Shown here: in pieces, positions 26,985 to 36,431 of the stretch
How positions within the stretch are numbered: position 1 is the first letter of the stretch
Layout: each line of letters opens with the position of its first letter
Assembly: GCA_036677805.1 (NCBI GenBank)
Contig: JAVBVS010000007.1
Location: 1-64,000 of the forward strand
DNA length: 64,000 nucleotides
Reading direction: 5' to 3'
Source of the DNA: SIG78 sp036677805
GTDB lineage: Bacteria; Verrucomicrobiota; Lentisphaeria; Victivallales; Victivallaceae
Made by a program: the position numbers and the translations under genes
The notes under the pieces: model-generated
Database searches by the model: none
Seen by the model: the letters and a program-made list of their open reading frames with translations, nothing else
What the model was told of the DNA's origin: nothing

Positions 26985-27722
26985 CTACGGCGTCGCCGCC
27001 GGACCGGCGATCCCCTCGGCTTGAGCCGGAAGCGGTCCGAACAGCGCTTCGGCGAGTTCGCCGAAGGGTTCGCTGTGACAGACATTCGCTCTTCGGACAA
27101 AATACGTTCGGATCGCGGCGGCGCGCTCCGCCGGCGGCAGAATGATGTGACCGGCGCGTTCAAAAAATTCTTTCAGCATGAGTTCTTCGCTGTCGCCGAG
27201 CAGCTCCAGGTGATGCCCGGCAAACCGATGTTCGGCCTGATGCCATGCGATATTTCCGACCAGAATCATGATGGCGCTCCAGAACAGCAATACGGTCAGT
27301 TTGCAGGGCCGGCCGCGAAGTTTGTATTCCGCAATTCCGGCGGCGGCCAGCAGTACGAAAAGCGCCCAGCTCCAGCGGTCGGACATGGGGCTTGGCAGGA
27401 CGGACTGGCGATAAGCCTCGAATTCCGGCGAAGCTACATTGGCCTGCATGCGGCGGATGGCGGCGGCGAAATCGGGCGACTGCTCCACTTCCTGAGCCAG
27501 AACCGCAAAAAAATACTGGCGGTAGCGATGGACCGGTTCGGGCCCGAAAGCCCCGGCAAAGGCCCCGAAAAAAGTGGTTGCCAACCAGACACCGCCCAGT
27601 GCAATCAAGGCCAGGCTCCAGCGTATATACCAGCGTCGGAATCCAAGCATTCCCCAGATGGCGAAAAAGCCTATCGCCACCAGAAAGGTCATCAGGATGA
27701 CCCCCTCCGTTTGACTCTCCAT
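26985..27722 (-). CDS. Predicted inner-membrane protein, unknown function
   Basis: A 245-aa protein with membrane segments at about residues 9-27 (VILMTFLVAIGFFAIWGML), 32-55 and 125-165 (SWALFVLLAAAGIAEY; LTVLLFWSAIMILVGNIAW). A soluble C-terminal tail is rich in His, Glu and Cys. The ATG at 27722 is chosen because a G-rich site precedes it and the upstream residues are not protein-like. No family is recognised. It is divergent from the ZIP transporter gene and ends about 100 bases before the rpsA promoter. Confidence 0.6.
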   Translation of the reverse strand: MESQTEGVILMTFLVAIGFFAIWGMLGFRRWYIRWSLALIALGGVWLATTFFGAFAGAFGPEPVHRYRQYFFAVLAQEVEQSPDFAAAIRRMQANVASPEFEAYRQSVLPSPMSDRWSWALFVLLAAAGIAEYKLRGRPCKLTVLLFWSAIMILVGNIAWHQAEHRFAGHHLELLGDSEELMLKEFFERAGHIILPPAERAAAIRTYFVRRANVCHSEPFGELAEALFGPLPAQAEGIAGPAATP

Positions 27723-27879
27723 AAATCCCCCCGATTGCGGTCTGGATGTCGCATTCTTTTGAGAAAATATCGCAACCGAACCGATTTTGCAAGCAATGTC
27801 GGCGGAAATAAGCGGAATTTCGGCGGCGGGATTGCAAAATTTGAAATTCGGCGCTACCGTTATGGAGGAGGCAAAAAAG

Positions 27880-28695
27880 ATGGATGCCATGAATGCTGTT
27901 TTTTCCGACAGAATATGGTTCGGACTGCTGTTGACGCTGCTGGCGGGGCTGGCGACCGGCTTCGGCAGCTGCATTGCGTTTTTCTTCAACCGCACCGGCC
28001 GGAAAAGTCTGGCGCTGGCGCTCGGCTTTTCCGGCGGCGTGATGATCTATATTTCGCTGGTCGAGCTGCTGGCTTCGTCGCAGGCGGCGCTGTCCGGAAT
28101 CTACGGCAAAACCGCGGGGCAGCTGGCGGCGGCGGCCGCATTTTTCGGCGGCATCGCCTTCTCCATGCTGATCGACCGGCTGATTCCGGCCTATGAAAAT
28201 CCCCACGAGGTGCGCGCGGTCGAGGAGATGGACCACCCCGTGCACCGCGACCGGATGTTCCGCAGCGGCGTCCTCTTCGCGCTGGCGGTCACGATCCACA
28301 ATTTTCCCGAAGGCATGGCGGTTTTCATGGCCAGTCTGAGCACGCCGGAAACCGGCATTGCGATCGCACTGGCGATTGCGATTCACAACATTCCCGAGGG
28401 CATTACCGTTTCGGTGCCGCTTTATCATGCCACCGGCAGCCGCCGGAAGGCGTTTCTGTGGTCATTTCTCTCCGGGCTGGCCGAACCGCTGGGGGCGGTC
28501 ACGGCGTGGCTGTTTCTGGCGCCGTGGCTTTCGACTGAACTGATGAACTTCGTTTTCGCCGCGGTCGCGGGGATCATGGTCTATATTTCGTTCGATGAAC
28601 TGCTGCCGCTGGCCGAAGAGTACGGCGAGCACCATTATGCGATTTATGGTTTGATCGGCGGCATGCTGGTGATGGCTCTGGCGCTGGCGCTCTAG
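27880..28695 (+). CDS. zupT: ZIP-family divalent metal transporter (ZupT-like)
   Basis: A 271-aa inner-membrane protein with about eight hydrophobic helices. The paired metal-site motifs of the ZIP family are present: HNFPEG in TM4 and HNIPEG in TM5. These form the transport path for zinc or iron into the cytoplasm. The ATG at 27880 is preferred because GGAGGAG (27864-27870) lies nine bases upstream; an upstream ATG at 27862 would overlap that site. A His-rich loop between TM3 and TM4 (EMDHPVHRDRMF) may bind metal. No metal-responsive operator is evident. Confidence 0.9.
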   Translation: MDAMNAVFSDRIWFGLLLTLLAGLATGFGSCIAFFFNRTGRKSLALALGFSGGVMIYISLVELLASSQAALSGIYGKTAGQLAAAAAFFGGIAFSMLIDRLIPAYENPHEVRAVEEMDHPVHRDRMFRSGVLFALAVTIHNFPEGMAVFMASLSTPETGIAIALAIAIHNIPEGITVSVPLYHATGSRRKAFLWSFLSGLAEPLGAVTAWLFLAPWLSTELMNFVFAAVAGIMVYISFDELLPLAEEYGEHHYAIYGLIGGMLVMALALAL

Positions 28696-28710
28696 CCTGC
28701 GGCCTCTTTG

Positions 28711-28736
28711 AAAAAGCTCCCGGCGGCCGCCGGGAG
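28711..28736 (-). terminator. Terminator of the hydrogenase operon
   Basis: A 20-base perfect palindrome (28717-28736) forms a GC-rich stem; the A-run at 28711-28715 becomes five T on the minus strand. It lies between the converging ZIP and hydrogenase genes. Confidence 0.7.
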
Positions 28737-28777
28737 GAAACGGCCGCCGAGAGCGGGGAAAGGGCGGATGGATCGGA

Positions 28778-30172
28778 TCATGCCTTGGTCAGCGAACAGG
28801 GCCCGTTGACGCAGCCGCCGGGACAGGCCATGACCTCAAGGAAATTCGCGGGCAGTTTTCCGGCGGCGTAAAGTTTGAGCAGGTTCAGGCTCTTCTTGTC
28901 GATGCCGTTGAGAAATTTGGCGTCGAGCTTGAAGTCGGACGCTGCCGGCATCAGACCGGCCAACACCGCCTCGGTCACGCCGCAGCTCCGGGCGAAGTTG
29001 CGCGCCGTCGCCGCCGCCGGACGGGGCAGGGGCCACGGCTTCCGGGTGATGATATCGATCTTGCGTCCGCCGAGAATCGCGCCGAGCTCTTCAAACGTCA
29101 GCACATAATCGATTCCGCCGCTCCGGAACGCTTCATGGCGCTTGGCGATGCAGGGGCCGATGAAAACGGTTTTCATCCCCGGAAATTTGTCCGCCGCGAG
29201 TTGCGCGGCGAAGCGCATCGGACTGGGAGTGTCCGACACATGGGGCAGAAAATCGGGCAGGTGGCGGCGCACCAGTTCGACATAAGCCGGACAGCAGGAG
29301 CTGGTCATCAGTTTTTCGCCATGGGCGATCCGTTCGCGGAATTCTTCGGCTTCATGCGCGGCGGTCAGCTCCGCCCCCAGCGCAACCTCGATCACTTCGT
29401 CGAATCCCAGCTCCGCCACCGCGCTGAAGAGCTGTTCGATGGTGCCGGGAAACTGGGCCGAGGCCGACGGCGCCACCAGCGCGGCCAATTGGACTTGAGG
29501 GTCTTGCAGCGCCCGGAGCACATCGAGCAGCTGCGAGCGCTCCATGATTGCGCTGAAGGGACATTGATTGAAGCATTTGCCGCAGAAAATGCAACGGTCG
29601 AAATCGATTTCCGCCTGGCCGCGCGCATTTTTGCGGATGGCGCCGACCGGGCAGGCTTCCTCGCACGGCACGGTGGTTTTGACGATGGCATGAAAAGGGC
29701 AGACCGCCTGACATCTGCCGCACTTGATGCATTTTTCGGGATCGATGCGCGCCGCCTGATTGACTACCTTGACCGCATCGCGGGGGCAGTTATACATGCA
29801 GGGCCGGGCGAAGCATCCCCGGCAGTTGTCGGTCACGAAATAGGCCCGGTCGGGACAGCCGGAACAACCCGCGTCGCAGACCGAAAGCGGCGCCGCCGTC
29901 ACCGGTTTCGCGCGCGTCGCGGCCTCCTCATAATAGGATTGCAGCGATCGTGTTTCGTCGGTTTCCTCCTCCGCCGCGAAGCCCAGCAGCGCCATCAGCC
30001 GATAGCGCAATACCGCCCGGTCGTGGTAAATGCAGCAGCGGCTCGATTCTCCGCCTCGGGGACGAAGTTTGAGCGGAATCCGGTCCAGCTCCGCGGCCGG
30101 AATGCCGGCGTCGAAGGCCCGGACGAAGCGGATCATCAGTTCCCGCCGGACATATTCGGCACCGTTACTCAC
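28778..30172 (-). CDS. Monomeric [FeFe]-hydrogenase, group B type
   Basis: A 464-aa iron-sulfur enzyme. Four Cys-rich ferredoxin-like segments (about 98-206, e.g. CIKCGRCQAVCP and CIFCGKCFNQCP) precede the H-cluster domain. Its three motifs are present: L1 MTSSCCPA (Cys293-Cys294), L2 FIGPCIAKRHEA (Cys341) and L3 EVMACPGGCVNG (Cys450, Cys454). The L1 Cys pair, including the proton-relay Cys, is kept, so it should be catalytically active in H2 turnover. The form matches the group B (TIGR04105-type) enzymes. It is the last gene of the module and overlaps the small [2Fe-2S] gene by 8 bases. Confidence 0.9.
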   Translation of the reverse strand: MSNGAEYVRRELMIRFVRAFDAGIPAAELDRIPLKLRPRGGESSRCCIYHDRAVLRYRLMALLGFAAEEETDETRSLQSYYEEAATRAKPVTAAPLSVCDAGCSGCPDRAYFVTDNCRGCFARPCMYNCPRDAVKVVNQAARIDPEKCIKCGRCQAVCPFHAIVKTTVPCEEACPVGAIRKNARGQAEIDFDRCIFCGKCFNQCPFSAIMERSQLLDVLRALQDPQVQLAALVAPSASAQFPGTIEQLFSAVAELGFDEVIEVALGAELTAAHEAEEFRERIAHGEKLMTSSCCPAYVELVRRHLPDFLPHVSDTPSPMRFAAQLAADKFPGMKTVFIGPCIAKRHEAFRSGGIDYVLTFEELGAILGGRKIDIITRKPWPLPRPAAATARNFARSCGVTEAVLAGLMPAASDFKLDAKFLNGIDKKSLNLLKLYAAGKLPANFLEVMACPGGCVNGPCSLTKA

Positions 30173-30437
30173 AGCATGGTTCCTCCGTTTTGAACCGTTC
30201 GGCGAGAGCGGCGAAAATGCTTTCGACGGTGGCGCGGCTCATGAGCGCGCCGTCGAGTTTTACGAAAGGCGCGCCGCAGAGCTTTTCGGTGACGCATTCC
30301 TCCAGACAGGGGGTGGCGGAAACGGCGACGCGGTCGCGCCATGCGGGGGGGAAGAGCTGCTCGATTTTCAGCAGTTTGCCGGCACCGAGCAGATAGCAGG
30401 TGGTGCCGCAGCAGATTTCCAATTTGATCTTGTCCAT
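30165..30437 (-). CDS. Small thioredoxin-like [2Fe-2S] protein (NuoE-like)
   Basis: A 90-aa protein with a Cys pair near the start (ICCGTTCYLLGAGKLL) and a second pair later (TPCLEECVTEKLCGAPF), the pattern of thioredoxin-like [2Fe-2S] ferredoxins of the NuoE/HydC group. It probably passes electrons to the hydrogenase encoded next, whose start it overlaps. The ATG at 30437 is chosen by homology; the longer frame upstream is not protein-like. Confidence 0.75.
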   Translation of the reverse strand: MDKIKLEICCGTTCYLLGAGKLLKIEQLFPPAWRDRVAVSATPCLEECVTEKLCGAPFVKLDGALMSRATVESIFAALAERFKTEEPCCE

Positions 30438-30478
30438 GACCGGACCCTTTCGCACGGTGGTGTGGCCTTCGCCGGAGG

Positions 30479-31660
30479 TCAGAAATATTTGATGATGACT
30501 TTTTTGCGGTATTGCGTCCGGAGCGCGTCGGCGAGCCGCTTGACGATGTTGCGCCGGAGTTCCAGCTCCAGCGGCAGATTGGGGTCCTGATGCGCTTCGT
30601 TGACCTTGGTGCCGACGATGAATTCGATCCGGTCGTGGTCCAGCATCCGGTTGATCACCGCCTGAGCCGCCAGCGGCGCGTCGCCGCGGTTGCCGGCTTC
30701 GAGAACGGTGGCGACGCGGGAGAGCGTGAGGATGCCCTCGGTGGCCAGTCCGATGCCGGGAATCCGGCCCGGCGGCGGCAGTTCGCCGGCGGCCTTGACC
30801 AGTTTGAGATCGATTTCGACATGCTTGCCGAGTTCGCGTTCGATGATGTTGGCGGTGGTGCCGCCGGCGACGATGGCGCTGTCGGCGCCCGAAACGGCCA
30901 ATTCGGCGAATTCGTGGTCGTGTTCCCTGTGAAACGGCGGTCCGGTCAGAACCCGGAGCACTCGCGGCCGGCGCGGATAAATCACCAGACAGCTGATATC
31001 GTCGATGCATCGGTCGGGGTTGAGCGACAGGGCCTGAAAAGCGATGGCGTGGGCCAGTTCTTTGGCCGAAATCGCCGGATAGCGTCCGATCATCTCCCGG
31101 ACGAAGGCAAGCACGCCGCTGCGCCGCCAGCCGAATTTATACTCTTTGCGCCCCAGCCCGGCCTGGGTCACGCCGTCGGAACAGACGATCAGGCGGTCGC
31201 CCGGCTCCATCCGGGTGGTGTAGCACTCCACTTCGCGGTCGGGCCAGCGCTTCGACACCACTTTGTGATGCTCGAAGGCCGGAATTTCGACCGTGCCGCG
31301 GAGCTGGATATACTGCGGATTGCCCATTTCGACGATGCCGGTATGACCTCCGAGGCGCATGTCGATCATTGAAAAGGTCGCATAGCTGATTTTGCGCACT
31401 TCGCAGACCGGGAGCGAGTCCATGATGGTTTCGACCGAACGCAGAATATCGGTATTGGAGCGCATGAAGCTCAGCGCCATGGTGGTGGTCATGGTGGCGA
31501 GCAGATGGGCCTTGACCCCGCTGCCGAGGCCGTCGGACAGGACCGCGAGGCTGCGGTTCTCCGATTCCAAGGTGAGCATCCGGCAATCGTCGCCGCAGGC
31601 GTTCTGGCCGGTCTTGGTGAACTGGCGGCACTCCATTTCCACGAAAAGTTCAGGATTCAT
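30479..31660 (-). CDS. SpoIIE-family PP2C-like phosphatase of the hydrogenase module
   Basis: A 393-aa protein. Residues about 15-235 form a PP2C/SpoIIE phosphatase with metal-binding acidic motifs: LAVLSDGLGSG near the start, DRLIVCSDGVTQAG in the middle and CIDDISCLVI at the end of the domain. The last ~150 residues form a second alpha/beta domain of unknown function. It overlaps the sensory hydrogenase gene by 11 bases. In other anaerobes sensory [FeFe]-hydrogenases are encoded beside phosphatases or kinases, so it likely relays the H2 signal by dephosphorylating a partner, but no partner is visible here. Confidence 0.85.
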   Translation of the reverse strand: MNPELFVEMECRQFTKTGQNACGDDCRMLTLESENRSLAVLSDGLGSGVKAHLLATMTTTMALSFMRSNTDILRSVETIMDSLPVCEVRKISYATFSMIDMRLGGHTGIVEMGNPQYIQLRGTVEIPAFEHHKVVSKRWPDREVECYTTRMEPGDRLIVCSDGVTQAGLGRKEYKFGWRRSGVLAFVREMIGRYPAISAKELAHAIAFQALSLNPDRCIDDISCLVIYPRRPRVLRVLTGPPFHREHDHEFAELAVSGADSAIVAGGTTANIIERELGKHVEIDLKLVKAAGELPPPGRIPGIGLATEGILTLSRVATVLEAGNRGDAPLAAQAVINRMLDHDRIEFIVGTKVNEAHQDPNLPLELELRRNIVKRLADALRTQYRKKVIIKYF

Positions 31661-33371
31661 CGGATTTGGCCTCCGGCGGCTGCGGCGCGCAGTAGGTTCC
31701 GGCGATCTCTTCGAGCAGAATTTCGGATTCGGCGATGTGTTCGCCGAAGAGGCGCGCGACCTCCTGAACGGTCAGGACGTTTTTGCGGATCACTTCTTTG
31801 GCTTTTTCGGCGATCTGTTCGCGGCGGAGTTCGGAGCGGGTCACATCCTGAATCACCGCGCCGGCGGTCTTGCCCGGCGTGATGGCGAAAACGCTGAGGT
31901 TGATGATCCGCTTGTTCATCACCTGATTGAATTTTTCGATTTCGCCGCCGTTGGCAAGCACGCTTTCAAAGAGATCGGTGAAATCGACCAGTCTGGCGAG
32001 TTCGATGCCGGCAAGGCTGCCGAGGCTGTCGTAGACGGTCAGCGTGTTGTCGTCGAGCATTTCGGCGAAATGGCGGTTGGATTCGAGGATATTGAGATTT
32101 TCATCGACGATGACCACGCCTGCGGGAATGTACTTGATCAGGGCGTTGCTGGTGCGTTCGAAATTCCGGCGCAGGAAGTTGTGGCACATCGCGCTCTCCG
32201 CCTTGCCGGCGATCAGGGCGCGGGCGAATTCCCGGCAGCTGTCGTAACCGCAGGCGCCGCAGTTGAGTTCGTCGGTTTTGTCGAATTTGCCGACGCTGGC
32301 GAGCGCTTTCAGCAGCGCCGGTTCGTCGGGCGCCGGCGTTGCGGCCGGCGTCGGGAAATAGCTCCGGCGGATATTCACCGGCACGTCGCGGCCGAGACTG
32401 CTGCCGTGACCGCTGATCCGGCTGGTGGCGAGCAGCGTGGCGGCGTCGGCGGCGTGTTCGGCCATGGCCGGACCATTGACGCAGCCGCCGGGACAGGCCA
32501 GTGCTTCGATGAAAAGCTTGCCCGGCGGCAGCGGCGCGGCGGCGAGTTTGGGCAGCATGGCGCCAAGCTTGGGCAGACCGGAAATGGCAATGTAACGGAC
32601 TGGACTTTCGACATCGCGCAGGGTGTCGTTCATGCCGCCTTCGACGGAGTAGATGCGGCCTTCTTCGGCCGGGCCGAGGGCGAGGGGCGCTTGGGCGGCA
32701 GGATCGATTTTGATGTTGCGCTCTTCCAGCAGCGCGGCCAGCGACGGAAAGGTGATGGCGAGATCAAGCACGCCGGGATTGGCGTCGGCCTCGGTTTTTT
32801 TGGCAGCGCAGGGACCGAAGAAAACGACCCGGATGCCGTCGCCGTAAGTCCGGCGCAGGAGTTTGGCATGGGCCATGACCGGCGAGTCGAAAGGCACGAT
32901 CGCCGAAGTCCACTCGGGCAGGTATTTGCGGATGTAATCGACCGCCGCGGGACAGGCGCTGGAAATATGGATGCCGTCGGGACAGGTTTTCAGGAAGTTC
33001 CCGGTGGCGGCGCTTACCAGCTGCGCGCCGTGGGCGGTTTCGCTGACGCCGGCGAAACCCAGCTTGCGGAGCGCCGCCGCCAGCGCCGGAAAGGGAACGC
33101 CGGGAAAATAACCCACGAAACTCGGCGCGATCGAAGCGTGGAGCTGATCGCCGGCGGCCAGAAACTGGCGCAGCCGGGCGGCGTCGGAACGGATTTTCTT
33201 AGCATGGGCGGGGCAGATTTTCACGCATTCGCCGCAGCTGACGCAAAGTTCCGGGATCACCGCGGCACGGGCGTTCACGATGCGGATGGCTTTGCAGTGG
33301 CAGTGCCGGACGCATTTGTAGCAGTCCTGACATTCGTTTTCGATGGTGTATACCGGAAACTGGCGGTCCAT
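31650..33371 (-). CDS. hydS: PAS-linked sensory [FeFe]-hydrogenase (group C, HydS-like)
   Basis: A 573-aa protein with two N-terminal [4Fe-4S] motifs (CQDCYKCVRHC; CVSCGECVKIC), a hydrogenase H-cluster domain (about 75-310), a further Fe-S domain (CGACGYDSC 371-379, Cys396) and a PAS domain (about 410-520), ending in helices. L1 reads SSACPA (137-142), so the proton-relay Cys is Ala while ligand Cys140 stays; L2 is FFGPCAAKK and L3 ALACPGGC. This substitution is known from sensory hydrogenases and argues for H2 sensing over fast turnover. ATG 33371 is preferred to TTG 33398 because GGAGG precedes it. Confidence 0.9.
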   Translation of the reverse strand: MDRQFPVYTIENECQDCYKCVRHCHCKAIRIVNARAAVIPELCVSCGECVKICPAHAKKIRSDAARLRQFLAAGDQLHASIAPSFVGYFPGVPFPALAAALRKLGFAGVSETAHGAQLVSAATGNFLKTCPDGIHISSACPAAVDYIRKYLPEWTSAIVPFDSPVMAHAKLLRRTYGDGIRVVFFGPCAAKKTEADANPGVLDLAITFPSLAALLEERNIKIDPAAQAPLALGPAEEGRIYSVEGGMNDTLRDVESPVRYIAISGLPKLGAMLPKLAAAPLPPGKLFIEALACPGGCVNGPAMAEHAADAATLLATSRISGHGSSLGRDVPVNIRRSYFPTPAATPAPDEPALLKALASVGKFDKTDELNCGACGYDSCREFARALIAGKAESAMCHNFLRRNFERTSNALIKYIPAGVVIVDENLNILESNRHFAEMLDDNTLTVYDSLGSLAGIELARLVDFTDLFESVLANGGEIEKFNQVMNKRIINLSVFAITPGKTAGAVIQDVTRSELRREQIAEKAKEVIRKNVLTVQEVARLFGEHIAESEILLEEIAGTYCAPQPPEAKSDES

Positions 33372-33394
33372 GATGCGATGTCCCTCCGGTTTGA

Positions 33395-33655
33395 TCAACG
33401 CTCAGGGAACAGTTTTTTCAAGAGATCGAACATGACGCCGGCGTCGACGCGGTGATAAACTTTGCCGTTGATGATCACGTTGGGGCCTTCCGCGCAGCAT
33501 CCGGCGCACATGCCGCCGGAGATGTTGACATCGACCTCGTCGATCAGGTTGCGTTCCGCCAGAAACCGTTCGGCCGCTTCGACATTGCGGGCATTGCCGC
33601 GGGCGAAACAGGAGCTGCCGAGACAGATGACGATTTCAGGTTTTCCGGCACTCAT
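33395..33655 (-). CDS. Small [2Fe-2S] ferredoxin-like protein
   Basis: An 86-aa thioredoxin-like ferredoxin with Cys pairs ICLGSSCFARGN and GGMCAGCCAEGPNV, as in NuoE-type and (2Fe-2S) domain proteins. It lies between adhE and the sensory hydrogenase, 23 bases before the latter, and should shuttle electrons within this module. A GGAG sits 14 bases before the ATG at 33655. It is a second, diverged copy of the same fold as the 90-aa protein at 30165. Confidence 0.78.
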   Translation of the reverse strand: MSAGKPEIVICLGSSCFARGNARNVEAAERFLAERNLIDEVDVNISGGMCAGCCAEGPNVIINGKVYHRVDAGVMFDLLKKLFPER

Positions 33656-33726
33656 GATGGAAAATTCTCCGGTTGGCGGAAAAGCGTCCGGTCCGAACAT
33701 GGCTCGGACCGGACGGAGTGAGTCGC

Positions 33727-36369
33727 TTATTTGCCGTAGTAGACCTTCAGATAAAGCGCTTTGATCTCTTCGATCAGCGGATAGCGCGGGTTGGCGCCGG
33801 TGCACTGATCGTCGAACGCCTTGACCGCGAGCTCGTCGAGCTGGGCGAGGAAGGTCGCTTCGGTCACGCCGTTGGCATCAAGGTATTCCTTCATCGTCGC
33901 CGGAATATCAAGCTTGCGCTTGAGTTCCGCGACCGCCTTGAGCAGCGCCTTGACCAACGCATCGTCATCCTTGCCGGCCAAGCCGAGGTAACGCGCCACA
34001 TTGGCGTAGGCGGCCTTGGCATTGGGATAGCGGTACTGCGGGAAGGTACCCTGCTTGACCGGGCAGTCGGTGGCGTTGTAGTTCACGATTTCGCCGATCA
34101 GCATCGCGTTGGCGAGGCCGTGCGGAATGTGGTACATGCCGCCGAGCTTGTGCGCCATCGAGTGGCACAAGCCCAGGAAAGCATTGGCGAAAGCCATCCC
34201 GGCCATGGCCGAAGCATTGAGCATGTGCTCGCGGGCCTCTTCGTCCATGGGGCCGTTTTCGTAGCAGCGCGGCAGATTTTCGAAGATCAGCCGGGTCGCT
34301 TCGTTGGCCAGCGAGTTGGTGTAGTCGCTCGCCAGCACCGACACCCGCACTTCCAGCGCGTGGGCCAAGGCATCCAGCCCGCTGTAGGCGGTCAGGCGCT
34401 TCGGCATCTTCATCACCAGTTCGGCGTCAATGATCGCCATATTGGGCGTCAGCGCGTAATCGGCCAGCGGGTATTTGTTGCCGGTCTCGGCATCGGTGAT
34501 CACCGCGAACGGCGTCACTTCCGAACCGGTCCCCGCGGTGGTCGGGATCGCGACCATGATCGCCTTCTGGCCTAGTTCGGGCAGCTTCACGATCCGCTTG
34601 CGGATGTCCATGAAGCGCATCGCGACATCCTCGAACTTGACTTCGGGCAGTTCGTACATCAGCCACATGATCTTGGCCGCGTCGATCGGCGAGCCGCCGC
34701 CGACGGCGATGATGGTGTCGGGCTGGAACGAACGGATCTGTTCCAACCCGCGCATCGCCAGCTGGATGGTCGGGTCGGGCTCGACATCGCTGAAGACATG
34801 GGTGGCGATGTTCATCGCGGTCAGTTTCGCCAGCAGCGGCTTCAGAATGCCGGTCTGATAGAGAAACTTGTCGGTCACGATGAAGGCGCGCTTGCGTCCT
34901 TCGAGATCGCCGAGGGCGGTAGCGAGGCAGCCGTATTTGAAGTAGACTTTCTGCGGAACCCTGAACCAGAGCATGTTCTCTCTCCGTTTGGCGATCGATT
35001 TGATGTTGATGAGATGACGCGGGGCGACGTTGTCGCTGACCGAGTTGCGGCCCCAGCTGCCGCAGCCGAGGGTGAGCGAGGGTTCGAGCGCGAAGTTGTA
35101 GATGTCGCCGATGGCGCCCTGGCTCGACGGCATGTTGATCAAGGTCCGCGCGGTCATCATTTCGTGGCCGAAGTGGCGGATGCGCTCTTCGTTCTGCGGA
35201 TTGGTGTAGAGCACGCTGGTATGGCCCATCCCGCCGTAGCGCAGCAGCTTCTTGGCGTTGGCGATGGCCGCGTCGTAATCCTTGACTTTGTACAGCGCCA
35301 GGGTCGGCGACAGCTTTTCGCAGCTGAACGGATATTCCGGTCCGACGCCGTCGATTTCGGCGATCAGCACCTTGGTCTGCTCCGGCACTTTGACTCCGCC
35401 CAGTGCGGCGATGAAGCTCGCGGTCTGGCCGACGATTCTGGCATTGAGGTGGCCGTCGATCTGAATCACGGCGCCGACTTTTTCGGCTTCGGCCGGAGTC
35501 AGAATATAGGCTCCGCGCCGGAGAAATTCGCGCTTGACCGCGTCATAAACCGCTTCCACCGCGGTAACCGACTGTTCCGAGGCGCAGATCATCCCGTTGT
35601 CGAAGGTTTTGCTCTGGAGGACGCTGCTCACGGCCATCAGAATATCGCAGCTTTCGTCCATGATCACGGGGGTATTGCCCGGACCGACGCCGATGGCGGG
35701 GGTGCCGCTCGAGTAGGCCGCCTTCACCATTCCGGGGCCGCCGGTCGCCAGAATCAGGCTGATGGCGGGATGGGTCATCAGATGGCCCGAGAGCGCTACC
35801 GTCGGTTCATCGATCCAGGCAATGATATTTTCGGGCGCGCCGGCCGCGACGGCCGCGTCGAGCACGATTTGGGCCGCGAGGTTGGTGCACTTCTTCGCCC
35901 GTGGGTGGGGACTGAAGATGATGCCGTTGCGGGTCTTCAGCGCGATCAGGGCTTTGAAGATCGCGGTCGAGGTCGGGTTGGTGGTCGGGACAATCCCGGC
36001 GATCAGACCCACCGGTTCGGCGACTTTGATCAGCCCGAAGGCCTCATCCTCGGCGATAATGCCCGCGGTTTTGGCATGCAGGTACTTGTTGCAGATGTAT
36101 TCCGAGGCGAAGTGATTTTTGATCACCTTGTCCTCGACCACGCCCATGCCGGTTTCGGCGACGGCCATCTGAGCCAGCGGAATCCGCTGGGCGTTGGCGG
36201 CCAGCGCCGCGGCCTGGAAGATCTTGTCGACCTGTTCCTGGCTGTAGTTGGCGTAGATTTCCTGCGCGGCCTTGACCTTGGCGATCAAGGCGTCGAGCTG
36301 GCCCCGGTCGCGCGCTTCCTTTTCGGCGGCATCGGCCGCCGGCACGGTCACTTTCTTATCATCTTTCAT
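33727..36369 (-). CDS. adhE: Bifunctional acetaldehyde-CoA/alcohol dehydrogenase
   Basis: An 880-aa fusion enzyme that reduces acetyl-CoA to ethanol in two NADH-dependent steps. The N-terminal aldehyde dehydrogenase (about 1-440) has its catalytic Cys in GMICASEQS. The C-terminal iron-dependent alcohol dehydrogenase has AVGGGSPIDAAK and metal-binding His in GLCHSMAHKLGGMYHIPHG. Two adjacent ATGs exist; 36369 has the better spacing (six bases) to GGGAGG, 36372 only three. It is the first gene of the hydrogenase module, downstream of an AT-rich promoter region with a dyad, tying ethanol formation to H2 metabolism. Confidence 0.95.
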   Translation of the reverse strand: MKDDKKVTVPAADAAEKEARDRGQLDALIAKVKAAQEIYANYSQEQVDKIFQAAALAANAQRIPLAQMAVAETGMGVVEDKVIKNHFASEYICNKYLHAKTAGIIAEDEAFGLIKVAEPVGLIAGIVPTTNPTSTAIFKALIALKTRNGIIFSPHPRAKKCTNLAAQIVLDAAVAAGAPENIIAWIDEPTVALSGHLMTHPAISLILATGGPGMVKAAYSSGTPAIGVGPGNTPVIMDESCDILMAVSSVLQSKTFDNGMICASEQSVTAVEAVYDAVKREFLRRGAYILTPAEAEKVGAVIQIDGHLNARIVGQTASFIAALGGVKVPEQTKVLIAEIDGVGPEYPFSCEKLSPTLALYKVKDYDAAIANAKKLLRYGGMGHTSVLYTNPQNEERIRHFGHEMMTARTLINMPSSQGAIGDIYNFALEPSLTLGCGSWGRNSVSDNVAPRHLINIKSIAKRRENMLWFRVPQKVYFKYGCLATALGDLEGRKRAFIVTDKFLYQTGILKPLLAKLTAMNIATHVFSDVEPDPTIQLAMRGLEQIRSFQPDTIIAVGGGSPIDAAKIMWLMYELPEVKFEDVAMRFMDIRKRIVKLPELGQKAIMVAIPTTAGTGSEVTPFAVITDAETGNKYPLADYALTPNMAIIDAELVMKMPKRLTAYSGLDALAHALEVRVSVLASDYTNSLANEATRLIFENLPRCYENGPMDEEAREHMLNASAMAGMAFANAFLGLCHSMAHKLGGMYHIPHGLANAMLIGEIVNYNATDCPVKQGTFPQYRYPNAKAAYANVARYLGLAGKDDDALVKALLKAVAELKRKLDIPATMKEYLDANGVTEATFLAQLDELAVKAFDDQCTGANPRYPLIEEIKALYLKVYYGK

Positions 36370-36406
36370 CATGCACCTCCCGATGATGGTTATTGCTCTT
36401 TTTGTA

Positions 36407-36424
36407 TAGATATTTTTATATCTA
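36407..36424. promoter_or_regulatory. Dyad between adhE promoter and start (TAGATAT-N4-ATATCTA)
   Basis: Seven-base arms flank TTTT. Part of it recurs: the 16-mer at 36410-36425 is repeated exactly at 36482-36497, on the far side of the promoter. A regulator bound at both sites could loop or block the promoter. The sequence does not match the usual Rex consensus. Confidence 0.45.
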
Positions 36425-36431
36425 TAATTAT

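Noticed and set aside
31392..33455. 687-codon open frame on the + strand opposite the sensory hydrogenase
   Set aside because: The clear HydS-like protein with complete Fe-S and PAS motifs lies on the other strand; this frame has low-complexity Gly/Ala/Arg composition.
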